Positions 36,939-47,796 of a stretch of DNA of 64,000 bases are shown here, one piece after another. Position 1 is the stretch's first letter, and each line of letters starts with the position of its first letter. The stretch spans positions 620,001 to 684,000 of the forward strand of contig JAVHZZ010000061.1 of assembly GCA_036250195.1 (NCBI GenBank), written 5' to 3'. The position numbers and the translations under genes are program-made. The stretch comes from Mixophyes australis (Eukaryota > Chordata > Amphibia > Anura > Limnodynastidae). The notes under the pieces are model-generated. The model did no database searches. It was not told the origin of the DNA and saw nothing but the letters and a program-made list of their open reading frames with translations.

Positions 36939-37546
36939 TATTTTTAAGGCCAAATGTGCTTTACAGATTAGTGAGTAAAACATGTCATACATAAAACAGC
37001 TACATATAATATAGATAAAATAAATGCTAATATAAAAACCAAGGGTAGGGAGAACCCTTCTCCTGAGAGAGCTACAATCTAATTATAGCAATAAAAGTGC
37101 AGCAAATAATGTATAAGCCAAAAATGCCCCATAGCTAATAAAAAATGCCCCATTTAGTGCCTTGTGCTTATTCTACACCAGGTCTGACGTTCTATGGGCC
37201 CTAGTGATAGTCTCCAGCCCTTTATTCAGGTAAGCCCACTTGTGGGGTCACAGGGGGAGCAGCAGAGTAACCTGTATATAATAAAAGAGTGAATCTACAG
37301 GACTGTAATGGTGCCCATGTGCATTAGCCCCAATGTGAACTAAACTAATCCAGAACTAACAGAATGATTTTAGTCCATCTTGAGCCCCCCGTGATAGAGA
37401 ACCAAAGATGGATGGAGAGAAAGGGGGTGAGTGGAAAGTAACAGAGATTAGAAAGGATGAGGAAGTAATGGGGTGAGGGGAGAAGGATGAGCGAGGGGAG
37501 ACAAGACAAGGTTGGAGGTAAAGTGTAGAATACATTTAAACACAGT
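36897..37546. other. Intronic sequence with (ATT)n microsatellite
   Basis: An ATT run occupies about 36897-36940. The rest has no exon with splice signals. Confidence 0.5.
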
Positions 37547-37847
37547 GGGCCTGATTCATTAAGGAGAACAAAGCAAAAAGGACTATATTTGATCCAAGAC
37601 AAAACCAGGTTAAAATGTAAGGGGTGCAAATGAGTTTATTATTTTGCATATAAGTTAAATACTGGCTGTTTTTCCATGTAGCAAACAAATACTTGATAGC
37701 TTTATTTTTACACTGAATTTTAAAGTTGACCTAGGACATGCCCTACCCCTAAATTTACCCCCCCCCCCCCTCTCCAATGCAAAATGGTTTTGCCAAGGTG
37801 CAAAGTTACTCATTTATTTTGCTTTTCTTTCCTAATGAATTAGACCC
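37547..37847. mobile_element. MITE with GGGCCTGATTCATTAAGG termini
   Basis: It begins GGGCCTGATTCATTAAGGAG and ends CCTAATGAATTAGACCC. AGT stands on both sides (37544-37546 and 37848-37850). It has the same terminal motif and 3-bp target duplication as the element at 27482, but the interior differs. A C-run of about 12 lies near 37760. Confidence 0.8.
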
Positions 37848-37954
37848 AGTACCTTTGGGACACATTTTTTGAGACCTGCTTTTAGTAACTTTTTTTATTA
37901 AATAATGAAGAGCTCTGAAAGTAACCATGTTTTGAATAATTTTCCTAACAACAG

Positions 37955-38026
37955 ATTGATCGCTAAGTCTGACAAGAGACACAACAATGAGTGAAGACAA
38001 GCCTGTCATCCGCAGTTCTTCCAGAT
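37955..38026 (+). CDS. Novel multi-exon gene: exon with start codon
   Basis: The exon follows the acceptor CCTAACAACAG and ends at AGAT|GTAAGA. The ATG at 37987-37989 has A at -3. It encodes MSEDKPVIRSSSR and leaves one base (T), which joins TG of the next exon to give Leu. The phase match across an intron of 1.3 kb is the main evidence that the two belong together. Bases 37955-37986 would be 5'UTR. Confidence 0.6.
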
Positions 38027-41000
38027 GTAAGAAAAATATAAATGTGTTCGTTAGGGCGGGGAACCCAGTGGTAATATCAAACAAGAATTTAATACGGACA
38101 TTTAGGGCACCCAGTGGTACACCCAGCACCCCCCACCCCCCATCTTTCATGTAAGTCCGATGTAACTTGTTGAGTCCTGAAGCCGCTGTCAGCATGTTCT
38201 GTTACAGACAGATAGCGCTCACCTTCCGGTCCTGCCCTGGTCTCTGGCTGTAGGAGAGCAAACTGCCAGTAAGGGGTAAGAGAAGAACTGCTCCGGGCCC
38301 TGACAGGAGAGTTTGCAGGGTAGTTTGTTTTCTATGATTGTCATCAAATTATGGCTCCATTTGTGTGTTTATTAACAGATTATGGCCCCGTTTTGTATGA
38401 CTGATGCTATAATCCGGTGACAATTTTTAAGGTTATCACTAAATATTATATGGGAGCTGCTTTACATATATAAAATAGCAGATTTCCTCCAACTGGATAT
38501 GGGCTTTTTCTGGTAAGATATATTTTGGTTCCTCCCTATATCATGTTTGCGCCAATGCCTCTCAGTATGTGTTTTTTCCTTGTTTATGGTATAGTTTCAC
38601 TGCAATTGATAAGCAGTATGGTAGTTACCTCCCAAATGTCCCAATTTCAGCAGAAGAGTCCCGAATTTAGGGCTCTGTCCACTATCCTGCCCTGGGACAT
38701 ATTTGTCCAGCTTGTGGGAATGTTGGGATAAGGGCGATAGCTAATGACCAGGCCCTCACCGTGCCTTGACCACGCCCCATCAAGATGTGGTCATGTTTGT
38801 CTACTTTGTATGTCCCTGTATTTTGTATACTCTGTTTTTCCCAATACCTGTTCTGCCGATCACTGTGTTATATTACATATCAACTACGATAGTAATAATA
38901 ATTAATGGGACTCGTACTAGCCAAGGTCCACGGTTATGCCGCGGTAGCTAGCTTTTCCATGTAGATCAGTTATGGACTCTCTATCGGCATAGGCCACATT
39001 CTAATCAGAAAATTTCACAGAAGCGATGTTCAAATTGAAAGTCCCTTATCCCTCCTGAGTGTCAGACGGTGCAGACTGGATCTACACACAAGAGGGAGCT
39101 ATTGCACACAAAGGAACGCACATAAGAGACAACTGGGGAGGAACTAAGGGTGAAAGGCACAAAACAGGGATAATGAACAAACACATGGATGAAGATCAGA
39201 CACATAAGGAACATGTTTAACAGATTTTATATTGCTAATACCATGGGGTAAATTAATGATAATTTATAGTAAAACAAAGTCACCCATCATTGAGAATATA
39301 TTAGCTGATAATGAATATTCTTGTCTCCCCAGTGCCAGAAGCTGTAATGGAGACCCTCGTTGGAGATCCCAATGACACCTCCCCGAGGAATAAGGAAAAC
39401 ATCGCTGGACATTCCATCGTTGAGGTTAAATGTCTTGTCTACTATATTATATATGGAAGATCGTTGTTCAATTCTAAATTGAGGCACAGGTTAAGCTTCA
39501 ACACATGTGACAATGCGTTTATGTTGTAATATTGTTACATTTTAGTTATATTATAAGTAATATTCAGTCTTTATTCCATGCCTCCCAACTTTTGCAATCC
39601 CCAAATCAAAACAAAACACAGTTTGCAGCGGTGCGTCCATAAATGGAGGTGTGGTCACATCACAATGGGTGCGTGGGCACACCCTCATGGGCACCCTTTA
39701 CCTTCCTCCCCTAACAACGCCAAAGATTTTAGTCTCTTCTATGTATAAAGATGTACATGTAATATTATGGGCCAGATTCATGTTCAGACTTATCTTGCGT
39801 GAAATAGACCTGCGCTTGCTCCAAAACGGACTTTACTCCAATTAACGCAATTGCATGTAATTCATGTCCAAAGCAAATGACACTTACGACTGCCTACAAC
39901 ACATAAGGGAACAATGGTGGCAAGGTTTTTCTCCTGGACAAAACCATGTTACAATGCAAGGGGTAAAAATAGGGTTATTTTTTAGCACATAAGATAAATA
40001 CTGGCTGTTTTTCATGTAACACACAAATACTTGATAGCTTTAATTTAACACTGAAATTTAAAGTTGATCTAGGACATGCCCAACCCCAACTATAAATCTA
40101 CCATGACATTTTAAATTTGCCTCCCACTCCAAGGCAACATGGTTTTGCCAAGATGCAAAGTTACTCCTTTTTTTACTCATTTTCTTTTCCTTAACGAATC
40201 AGGCCCATTGTATGTACAATATGCATTAAGGAGATCTTGATTTATGTATTTAATGTAAAAAAAATATAAATATGATTATACTGTTTAGAGTTGTTCATCA
40301 TTTTTTTTCTAGGCTTTATTTAAATACCTTATATTGCACATACGCTTGTGTGTATACTGCGCTGTGCTCTGTTAATGTACAACATTTAACGTTTAGGCAG
40401 ATTGCACTTACACCCAGATTCAAACTGAAACACATCTTGATGTCCGCTTGGATTTCAATATGGGTTCCGTGATCTTTTCTTAAGAGCAAGTTAGGTGCAA
40501 GTTGCGTTCGGACTTAATCAGGCCCTATATGAGCCTCCTCTTCAAGGTTCTCATGTTTCCCTAACATGATCCTCACCAGGTAGTGGTCCAGGTACCAGTT
40601 ATTCCCACCAATGGTTCTTTAACATCCATCTTGCAAAGAGCCTGTGGTATGAATCAGCAGTCATTTTTATACCAGTATCATGTAAATTTCATCACTTAAA
40701 TTCAAAGTTGAAATGTATTAATAGTTTCTAGTAACCTCTGTCCTTGTTATTCCAATTCACTGGCTTTCCTTTGTATTGAGAGTCATTCATTTGTTTCCCT
40801 CCTACAGTATGTTTGTAATGACATTTACTTTTTATTTTCCCGGTTGTCTTAGGAGAGTGTATCAAGCCCGAAGTCACCACCACAGGGATTTTATGTGGGC
40901 TCCAGCTCGGAGGTATTTTCTATATATATAACTTTCTAAAGATATAAGTCTTCCCATCAGTGGACTCTTCATTTTATATTTACTTATTTTACACCAATGG

Positions 41001-43404
41001 TATATGGTTGAGGTTGAAGCCATAGGTCCTGGTGGTGATGTGATGGTGGGTGGTCTACAGCAACATCAAACTGTGTGGTGTGGTAAGACAAAAAATGAAA
41101 TCCAGTCCCCTGGATGAGTGTAATTAAAATTATTGCCCCCTTGTTGTTCATAATTAATCCCTAAATGATTTTAATTAATATTAGTGCCCCCTTGATGATT
41201 ATAATTTATAATAGTGCCCCCTTAATGATATAATTATTTTAGGGTTTCTCTCTTTTTTCGTCTCTCTTGTGTCCAGCACCTGTTCCCGCAGTGTGTGCAG
41301 GGAGGCTCCTGACGTGACGTAATAACGCTGTCATACTTAGGGGAGCCGGGGGCCCCTGCATACAGTCACATCTGGGACTAGGTGCTGCTGGCAATTAAGA
41401 TGGCAATTTTTAAAGGAGAACCCCGGCGTGATCTGTGTATCTGCTAAAATGTAACATTCTCAACTTGTATAAGTTAATGGTAGATGCAACTCATTTAGGA
41501 AATAGGACAGACTGTATAGGCGAGCATCACATATCTGGGGTTAACCACATTTACTTTTTATGTTCCCGGTTGTCTTAGGAGAGTGTATCAAGACCGCAGT
41601 CACCACCGCGGGTATTTTATATGGGCTCCAGCTCGGAGGTATTTTCTACATATATAACTTTCTAAAGATATAAGTCTTCCCATCAGCGGACTCTTCATTT
41701 TATATTTATTTATTTTACACCAATGGTATATGTTTGAGGTTGAAGCCATGTGTTGAGAGACTTTCATTTTTAAAACCCATATACTTCCTCCTACAATATG
41801 TTTGTAATGACAATTACTTTTACTGCCCCCGGTTGTCTTAGGAAGATGTACCAAGCGCCGGATCAGCACCTCCAGGAGTACATTTGGATTCCAGCTTGCG
41901 AGTAAGTATTGTCTAGGTATACAGCTTTCTAAACATATAAATCTTCCCATCAGCGGACTCTTCACAGATTGAATATGGTTGAGGTTGATGGGGCTTGTTA
42001 GCGGTGGGTGGTCTACACCAACAGCGAGCTGGGTGGAGGGAGGGCTGGAGCAAAGATGAAATCCAGTACTTCTCAGGTACCAGATGCAAACATCCGATCT
42101 CTATTATCTGTCTGCTAATATGGGTCATTTCTATATCTGACCTTGAGAAAACTATCCTGTTCAGTCGTCACAATGACCGAAATATACTGTCTCCCGTTTT
42201 CTTTCTTGTCCTGGATTCATAGAACTCCCTTCCACTTACTTGTATAAGTATGAATGGAAGAGGTGTAACATAATCTACAAGAGTAGATCAGTTAGATCTG
42301 AATATTCCCACCGGTCTGTGAGGTCATTTTGGTGAATGATGTTTGAGAACAGAGATGTCTCATGTTTATAATGACATTTACTTTTTCTGCATCCTGTTTT
42401 CTTAGTGTTGTGCACCAACACCGGATACAGCTTTAGAAAAATATCTTCTGAATTACACCTTTAAGGTATGTTCTAGATATACAACTTTTTAAAATATAAG
42501 TCTTCCCATCAGTAGACTCTCCATATTATATTTATTTGACACAGATGGAATATGGTTGAGGTCATGGGCCTTGCTGGTTGGTGATGGTGGGTGGTCTACA
42601 GCAATGTGTACATATCAGATATCTATTATGCTCCTGTTAATATGAATAATTTCTATATCTGCACCTGATAAAACTATGCTGCCCAGTCATCACAATGTAT
42701 AAAATATTCTGTCTTCTTCTTACTCACCCACTTGTATGAGTATGAGTGGATGAGGTGTAAAGTAATCTCCTTCAGTAGATCATTTCGACCTGAATAGATC
42801 TGACAGTTCATAAGGCCACTATGGGGAAAGATGTTTGAGAACAGAGATCTCACATCTATAATAGAGTTCTCTGGAATCAAATTGAATAAGAAAAGGTTCC
42901 ATACAGAGAGTGCTTGTTATGTGGCCATGGTGCACTGCTGGATGACTGACAGTGATGCCTCAATCCCTGACCATGGTGATAGTATGGTGATGGTGATAGT
43001 ATGATGTTTAAGGGCAAGTTACTCCACCCAGTGCAGAAACACAGGGCCAGGCCAGTGCCTCCTATAGAGAAGCACATGGCAGCAATCTGCACCCAGGAAC
43101 TTCTAAGATAAGAGAATTATACAGGTCACTCTTTCTTGCTTTAAAGACATAAGAAGTTGGGCAGTCAGGTGACATTTTTCGGACTTTGAGGTCATTACTC
43201 ATAAGATCTGGTTGACCTGCTGTCATAATATTGTGAATGTAGCAAAGGAGGCAGAGCTAGATTAAGGATTTGGGGGGCCCAGGGTACTTAAGAGAGGGGG
43301 GCCCTATGGTCTAACGTTAACAGCACAGTGCCATCATTCAGGGAGAGAGTTACTAAGTCACATAGTTCTAAACCTACTACAATAATACACTATTAAATGT
43401 CATG

Positions 43405-43453
<49 letters not shown>

Positions 43454-46184
43454 ATAATAATGTAGTAATGTAGTAATCTATGTATGAAATGTAAAATTTA
43501 CATAAATTCAAATTTGCAATATCATCCTAGACCCTAGTAACTCCTACTCTTGTTATAACAATTCACTGGATTTTCTCTGTATTCATTTTTAAAACCCATA
43601 TTCTCTCTCTGTAATAACATTTACTTTTTCTGCTCCTTGTTGTCCTATTAGTGCGCACCAAGACTGGAGTCACCGCCCCCAGGATTTTATCTGGATTACA
43701 GCTCGGAGGTATTTACTAAGATACAACTTTCTAAAAATATAAGTCTTCCCATCAGTGACCACTTCACATTATATTAATTTTACACAGATGGAACATAATT
43801 GAAGTTGAGGCCATTGGGCCTTGGTGGTGGTGGCGGTGGGAGGTCTAAAGCAACAGCAAGCTGGGTGGAGGGGTGGGGCAGAAAAATGGAATCCAGTTCA
43901 GATACCAGGTACAGCAGAGGATATGTGGAAAAATCAGATTTCTATTATGCTTCTGCTTATATGAGTAATTTGTAAATCTGGGCTTGCAAAACATTTAGAT
44001 TTCTGTTGAGAACATGACAAAATATCCTACCCCACACTTGCTGCCTAGGTGTGATCTTTGGCTCAAAACTATCCTTTATTCCCCACATCCCATCTCTATC
44101 TCTCTGACCCCCTGACCAACATTGCTGTGTGACTGGATCATATAGCCCACTGAGCACTTTTTACAGTTGCAATCTGACCAATATACAATATATAGCACTT
44201 AACCTCATGTATCAAACTTACATTGTCCCATAGGTTGTAAGCTTGTGAGCAGGGTCCTCTTACTTCTCTGTCTGTCTGTATTACCCAGTACTGTTTTATT
44301 ACTGTGTTTGTATCCATTTGTAAAGCACTATGGAATATGCTGGCGCTATATAAATAAATGATGATGATGATAGTACCAGAGGTAGCAAAAGTCAACACAA
44401 AGCCCAGGAGTAGAGCTGGACATAGGGAAATCTTCTACCTCCTGATAAAATTGATCTCTTTAGGATCGAGTGTTTGATTCCTGAGGGTTTCCCATTTCAT
44501 GCAACGTTTGTAAATATCTGCTAAATTACACTATCAGTTACTCTGATATCCTACTATTAGTCTGGGGATGGTCTTCTCATTTGTTTGGTTCACGTGAAGT
44601 GCTATCCTGTTTTACGAGTACTAGGAATGTATCTTTGGCTGTAGCTCCTAAAATTTCAGTCCATTATTGGTATTTGGCTTCCGCATGTAGATTAATGTAA
44701 CAGACGCAACACAAATATAATCTGCCTTGTTTGTTAAACAATGCGCATGTCTTTTTGGCTTTGTCTACCTGTTTCTTTTATTAAGCTGACATTCTGCTAT
44801 CTATATGTCCTCTGTTTCATTTCTGTCCAATGCCGTCTACTTCTACTACTAGGAATGTCTTGTTATGATTGGTTACTACAAGTTACAGCTCATCTGTGAT
44901 ATCTCCATCAGCTTAAAAAAACAAAACAACTTAATGCACATGCAGCCCCAGGAGTGAATTGCGTAAAACTAATGGTTGCTTCATGCTTAGGATATTGTAC
45001 CTGTGTACATGGTTTACCCCATTGTGTAGTCATTCTTTTCATATGCAAACATTTTATCAACAGTCAGAATTCTCAGCATCTGATGAAGTGAAGACAACTG
45101 AAGATGCTGGATGTGAAGTTCCCATCTATGAGGTATGGTGGCTTTTTGACTTCATATTTAGATGAATTCTCTTATCCTCTGCAAAAGGTCTGATTGGAGG
45201 AAACAGATAGATCAGGGGGCGGCTTTGCTAAGTGCAGATAAGGCGCACAACTGTGTCTAGTTTTGCACTGTTATTTTAATGAGCTAGTTTGGGAGGAGAA
45301 GCTGCTTTTAGGGAAGCAACTGAATGTTTTGATGTTTGTATATGAGCCTTAGAGCTTCTGTAGTTCATCACATGACTTTATTAAAACACATAATGGTGAA
45401 GGAAGCTGGTAAAATTCATTATGTCCGCACAATTTGTGCTCTTTAATTAAGTTACATTCAGAGGAGGGAATTCAATTGACAGCATTACTCGTGAGAATAA
45501 CGCGTTCCTTGCACTATTAATGTTACTACAGAAATAGTGCACATTATTACCGTTAGTACGGTAATCTCAACATTGATTTTCGCTTGCAGCTCTGAAAGCC
45601 TTGAGTAGAGAGCCGCGTTAAAATTATCGTACTAACGATAATAGGGCGTGGGCTGCGTTATTCTCACGAGTAACGCTGCCAATTGAATTCCCCCATAGAA
45701 CATCCAGGCCTGCGATAATAACTAATCCTTGTTACATTTACTAAGATCAGTATCAGTTTTCTTAGCAGGCTTGGACTCAAACTTTTTTCCCCTACAGAAT
45801 ACACATGAGAAACAGACAGCAACAGAACGTCTTCATGCTCTATGCAGCTTGGTCTCAGACTGTACACCATCCCCACCAGAAAGACCGCATGCCTCAATTG
45901 ACGACATCCCTCCTTCCGTTCCCGTGGTCATCACTACATCACCGCAGGTGGACACAAGAGAGATCACCATCGAGAATGATGCACAAGCAGATTTTTCATT
46001 CTTCTGTTTGTGCTCATGGTGCTGCCTTCCAGCAGACCAGCAGCAGCGGAGGCAACAGCAAACATCTGGCCCCCGGAGATCTCGTCTTCAGTCCCTGTGG
46101 AGGTGGATTCGTAAAAGATGTGGAAGGGTGGTTTCTGCGAGCAACATCAGTGGAAACCAAGACAATGGCAGCGCTGGGAACTGA
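37987..46184 (+). CDS. Novel multi-exon gene, 294-aa protein of unknown family (whole model)
   Basis: Coding segments: 37987-38026, 39333-39424, 40853-40912, 41579-41638, 41842-41901, 42406-42465, 43652-43708, 45064-45132 and 45798-46184 (885 nt with stop). All have AG acceptors and GT donors, and all phases agree. The protein has an acidic N-terminal part with a KEN motif (residues 34-36), five ~20-residue repeats (45-143) of the type ESVSSPKSPPQGFYVGSSSE, a linker (144-166), and a C-terminal region (167-294) with Pro/Ser-rich sequence, a Cys cluster FFCLCSWCCLP (about 235-244), a Gln/Arg stretch and a basic tail LWRWIRKRCGR (about 266-276). No signal peptide or clear membrane span is visible. 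The Cys cluster could be lipidated or bind metal. I do not recognise the family. An error in one exon, or missed exons in the larger introns, is possible. Confidence 0.6.
38027..39332. other. Intron of the novel gene, with a degraded repeat
   Basis: No further exon with consistent phase was found. 38618-38780 resembles a common degraded frog repeat (TACCTCCCAAATGTCCC). The 129-codon minus-strand frame at 37806-38195 is the shadow of the first coding exon and repeat DNA. Confidence 0.45.
39333..39424 (+). CDS. Novel gene: second coding exon (KEN motif)
   Basis: 92-bp exon, acceptor TTGTCTCCCCAG, donor GAG|GTTAAA. The first two bases complete the Leu codon. It encodes PEAVMETLVGDPNDTSPRNK then ENIAGHSIVE and ends in phase 0, which all later exons keep. 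An internal ATG (39347) in good context (GTAATGG) could be an alternative start if the upstream exon is not used. Confidence 0.65.
39769..40206. mobile_element. MITE-like element, GGGCC..AGGCCC termini
   Basis: The right end (CCTTAACGAATCAGGCCC) and the segment GATAAATACTGGCTGTTTTT match the family at 37547. The left end GGGCCAGATTCATGTTCAG belongs to a related subtype, so it may be a recombinant. No clean target duplication is visible. Part of another copy (GGACTTAATCAGGCCC) ends near 40526. Confidence 0.6.
40853..40912 (+). CDS. Novel gene: repeat exon 1
   Basis: 60-bp phase-0 exon between GGTTGTCTTAG and GAG|GTATTTTC. It encodes ESVSSPKSPPQGFYVGSSSE. The two SP sites and the aromatic FY are kept in most copies. 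Confidence 0.72.
41579..41638 (+). CDS. Novel gene: repeat exon 2
   Basis: 60-bp phase-0 exon with the same splice flanks as repeat exon 1. It encodes ESVSRPQSPPRVFYMGSSSE. It is the closest paralogue of repeat exon 1 (7 bp apart in the exon by eye, mostly replacement changes). Confidence 0.72.
41842..41901 (+). CDS. Novel gene: repeat exon 3
   Basis: 60-bp phase-0 exon, acceptor GGTTGTCTTAG, donor CGA|GTAAGT. It encodes EDVPSAGSAPPGVHLDSSLR. The FY pair is replaced by VH, and the final Glu by Arg. Confidence 0.65.
42406..42465 (+). CDS. Novel gene: repeat exon 4 (most diverged)
   Basis: 60-bp phase-0 exon, acceptor TGTTTTCTTAG, donor AAG|GTATGT. It encodes CCAPTPDTALEKYLLNYTFK. Only the APxP start and length still resemble its sisters; the flanking introns show that it is a duplicate. 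Confidence 0.62.
42840..43605. other. Intron with TA microsatellite
   Basis: A long TA run lies at about 43406-43450. The segment 43240-43310 (AAGGATTTGGGGGGCCC) is a common repeat piece. No exon seen. Confidence 0.5.
43652..43708 (+). CDS. Novel gene: repeat exon 5
   Basis: 57-bp phase-0 exon (one codon shorter), acceptor TGTCCTATTAG, donor GAG|GTATTT. It encodes CAPRLESPPPGFYLDYSSE, again with SPPPGFY. Confidence 0.68.
44220..44375 (+). mobile_element. SINE 3' tail fragment
   Basis: The sequence GTAAAGCACTATGGAATATG, CTGGCGCTATATAAATAAAT and a GATGAT tail is the 3' part of the SINE family seen at 22.4 and 63.6 kb. The tRNA-like head is missing. It lies in an intron of the novel gene. Confidence 0.75.
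45064..45132 (+). CDS. Novel gene: linker exon
   Basis: 69-bp phase-0 exon, acceptor TTTATCAACAG, donor GAG|GTATGG. It encodes SEFSASDEVKTTEDAGCEVP then IYE. It is acidic and unrelated to the repeats. Confidence 0.62.
45464..45694. mobile_element. MITE with ~40-bp terminal inverted repeats (GGGAATTCAATTG..)
   Basis: The left end GGGAATTCAATTGACAGCAT, then TACTCGTGAGAATAACGCG, is mirrored by CGTTATTCTCACGAGTAACG and CTGCCAATTGAATTCCCCC at the right. The interior contains GTTACTACAG...GTAC-type short palindromes. It lies in the last intron of the novel gene. Confidence 0.8.
45798..46184 (+). CDS. Novel gene: terminal exon
   Basis: Acceptor TTCCCCTACAG; 128 codons and TGA. It encodes NTHEKQTATERLHALCSLVS, a Pro/Ser-rich stretch (PSPPERP, DDIPPSVPVV), FFCLCSWCCLP, QQQRRQQQ, LQSLWRWIRKRCGR and a Ser/Asn/Gly-rich end. 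The open frame extends 23 codons into the intron by chance. A second overlapping frame (45805-46239) is a shadow. No clear AATAAA was seen in the next few hundred bases. Confidence 0.65.
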   Translation, partial: NTHEKQTATERLHALCSLVSDCTPSPPERPHASIDDIPPSVPVVITTSPQVDTREITIENDAQADFSFFCLCSWCCLPADQQQRRQQQTSGPRRSRLQSLWRWIRKRCGRVVSASNISGNQDNGSAGN

Positions 46185-46924
46185 GACATACCATCATGCG
46201 GCATACAGGGTGAGCTCATGTCTTGCACTGAAGGGTTAAGTTGTTACATAGTCTGATTCTACACATACTAACCTAGGAAACACCTATATTGTACTGATGC
46301 ACTATCCACAATGTTCTACACATATATACACCAAGAAAATAATAATCAGATTCTGTTGGCTGAATCCCAAGGATTCAACTGAACACAAATCTTCCTAAAC
46401 CTGCTAGGAATTATCCACATTTTAATCCAAATTCAGGATTCTGTACATCAATATATTTTACATATAATACATTTTCCACATTTAGAAATATAGCTGTAAC
46501 ATAAGTCTTCTAGTTTTACTCTTTCCTTCACCATCAGCCATCTAAAGATACAATATATTTACATAAATTAGTGGTCTTAAGTATGGATTTAACCAAATCT
46601 ACCAGAGATCTTTAATTCTTCATATAAAACCTGCACATACTACAAATGTATTAGAAACATGAAATTATCTGATAGAAGAGGACTGGTGACTGTATCCGTC
46701 AGTGCAAGACATTTCCCCTGTTCATGAGCACGGAAAGATGGACACTGTTGCTGATTTAACACCAGATGTTTCATATAGATATATAGATATATAAATATAT
46801 AGATCTATTTGTTTAATTTAGATATACAGATATAGATGTTTATGTAATATGCTTAAAATATTGGTAGTTACAAAAAAACAAAAAAAACAAAAAAATTATT
46901 ATAAGAGTAAGAGAGGGCTGGGAT
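46185..46924. other. Presumed 3'UTR and spacer
   Basis: AT-rich. No further coding signal or clear polyadenylation signal was recognised before the retroelement starts. Confidence 0.4.
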
Positions 46925-47179
46925 TAGAAGTGATATAAACACTGAGGGTGCATGTAGATGAAAAGGTTAAGGTGACTGGCGGGTCAGGTTCAGGGCAGGA
47001 TCATGCGTCCTCCCTGGCAGGTCATCGAGTGTCCCCTGCACGATTGCCTCAAATTTAGTTGACCCAGGTCAGCGAGCAGGTCCAGTCGCGGTCGGCTGAC
47101 CGTAGTTTGTTTACTTTAGCACTGTTGGTGGATGCGGGGACTGCGGCTCCTGGGCCGGGGAGCTCTCTATCTGTTTCTC

Positions 47180-47796
47180 TGTCACGACTGATAGTGGGTA
47201 CCTGCTGTTGTTGGCGCAACTCAGAGGAAGGCGCGGAGTCTAACGTGCCCCTGGTATTCACCAGGAACCCCCGCAAGGAAGTATGGACTCCGCTGCAGGG
47301 ACACGCAGGTCGCGGTCCTTCCTAGAGTCCACAGCGAGATACAAGGAGGTGTCAGACAGGCCGGGTCAGCAACGTTCAGGTAGAAGAGGTACAAAGGGAA
47401 ATCCAGAAGAATGGTGAGGCATAACTTTCAGGGAGAACAGTACAAAGGCAGAATCCAAATAGGAGTGGTCAAACGGTCCGGGTCAAAAGGTCACAAGCAG
47501 CACGAGGATAGTCAGGAACGAATACAGCAACTGGTATACACAAACGCTGGAGGCAGGAAGACCTGATACTCTGGCACTGGTGAGAGGGCAGGAAGAGGTT
47601 TAAATACTGTGGTAACCCAATCAGAATCAGCGCTGCAGCGCTGTCATACCTGCCGCCGGGAATCCTTCATAGCGTCCCGTTGCCTAGCAACGGGGCGCGT
47701 CATCACACCCAGAGGTCGGACGGCAGGGGGATCCGGAAGTGATGCGTCTGGTTGCTATGTCAGCAGACAGGCGGCCGTGCGGAACGGCGCCTGACA
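47180..47796 (-). repeat. 3' LTR of gypsy element (617 bp)
   Basis: Bounded by TGTCACGACTG and CCTGACA, and nearly identical to 50255-50895. Relative to that copy it has lost about 16 bp after GGTTGCTATG and about 13 bp near 47417. The adjoining internal sequence (47797-47830) is purine-rich on the minus strand, as expected of a polypurine tract. It contains CGTTGCCTAGCAACGG, an RFX X-box-like palindrome. Confidence 0.9.

Larger units (their letters stand above)
40801..44440 (+). repeat. Tandemly duplicated exon-plus-intron units of the novel gene
   Basis: Five units share the pre-exon sequence TAATGACATTTACTTTT...CTTAG, the exon, and the post-exon sequence ACTTTCTAAAGATATAAGTC then TTCCCATCAG and GGTTGAGGTTGA. 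Units start near 40811, 41543, 41801, 42364 and 43606. Spacing varies (about 260 to 1240 bp) because of later insertions and deletions. Exon duplication has happened in whole units by unequal crossing over. Confidence 0.85.

Noticed and set aside
37806..38195. 129-codon minus-strand ORF
   Set aside because: It overlaps MITE DNA and the start-codon exon of the plus-strand gene, has no recognisable motif and no splice-phase partner.
45805..46239. Second plus-strand frame over the terminal exon (144 codons)
   Set aside because: The other frame continues in phase from seven upstream exons. This one would need a different acceptor and has no partner exon.
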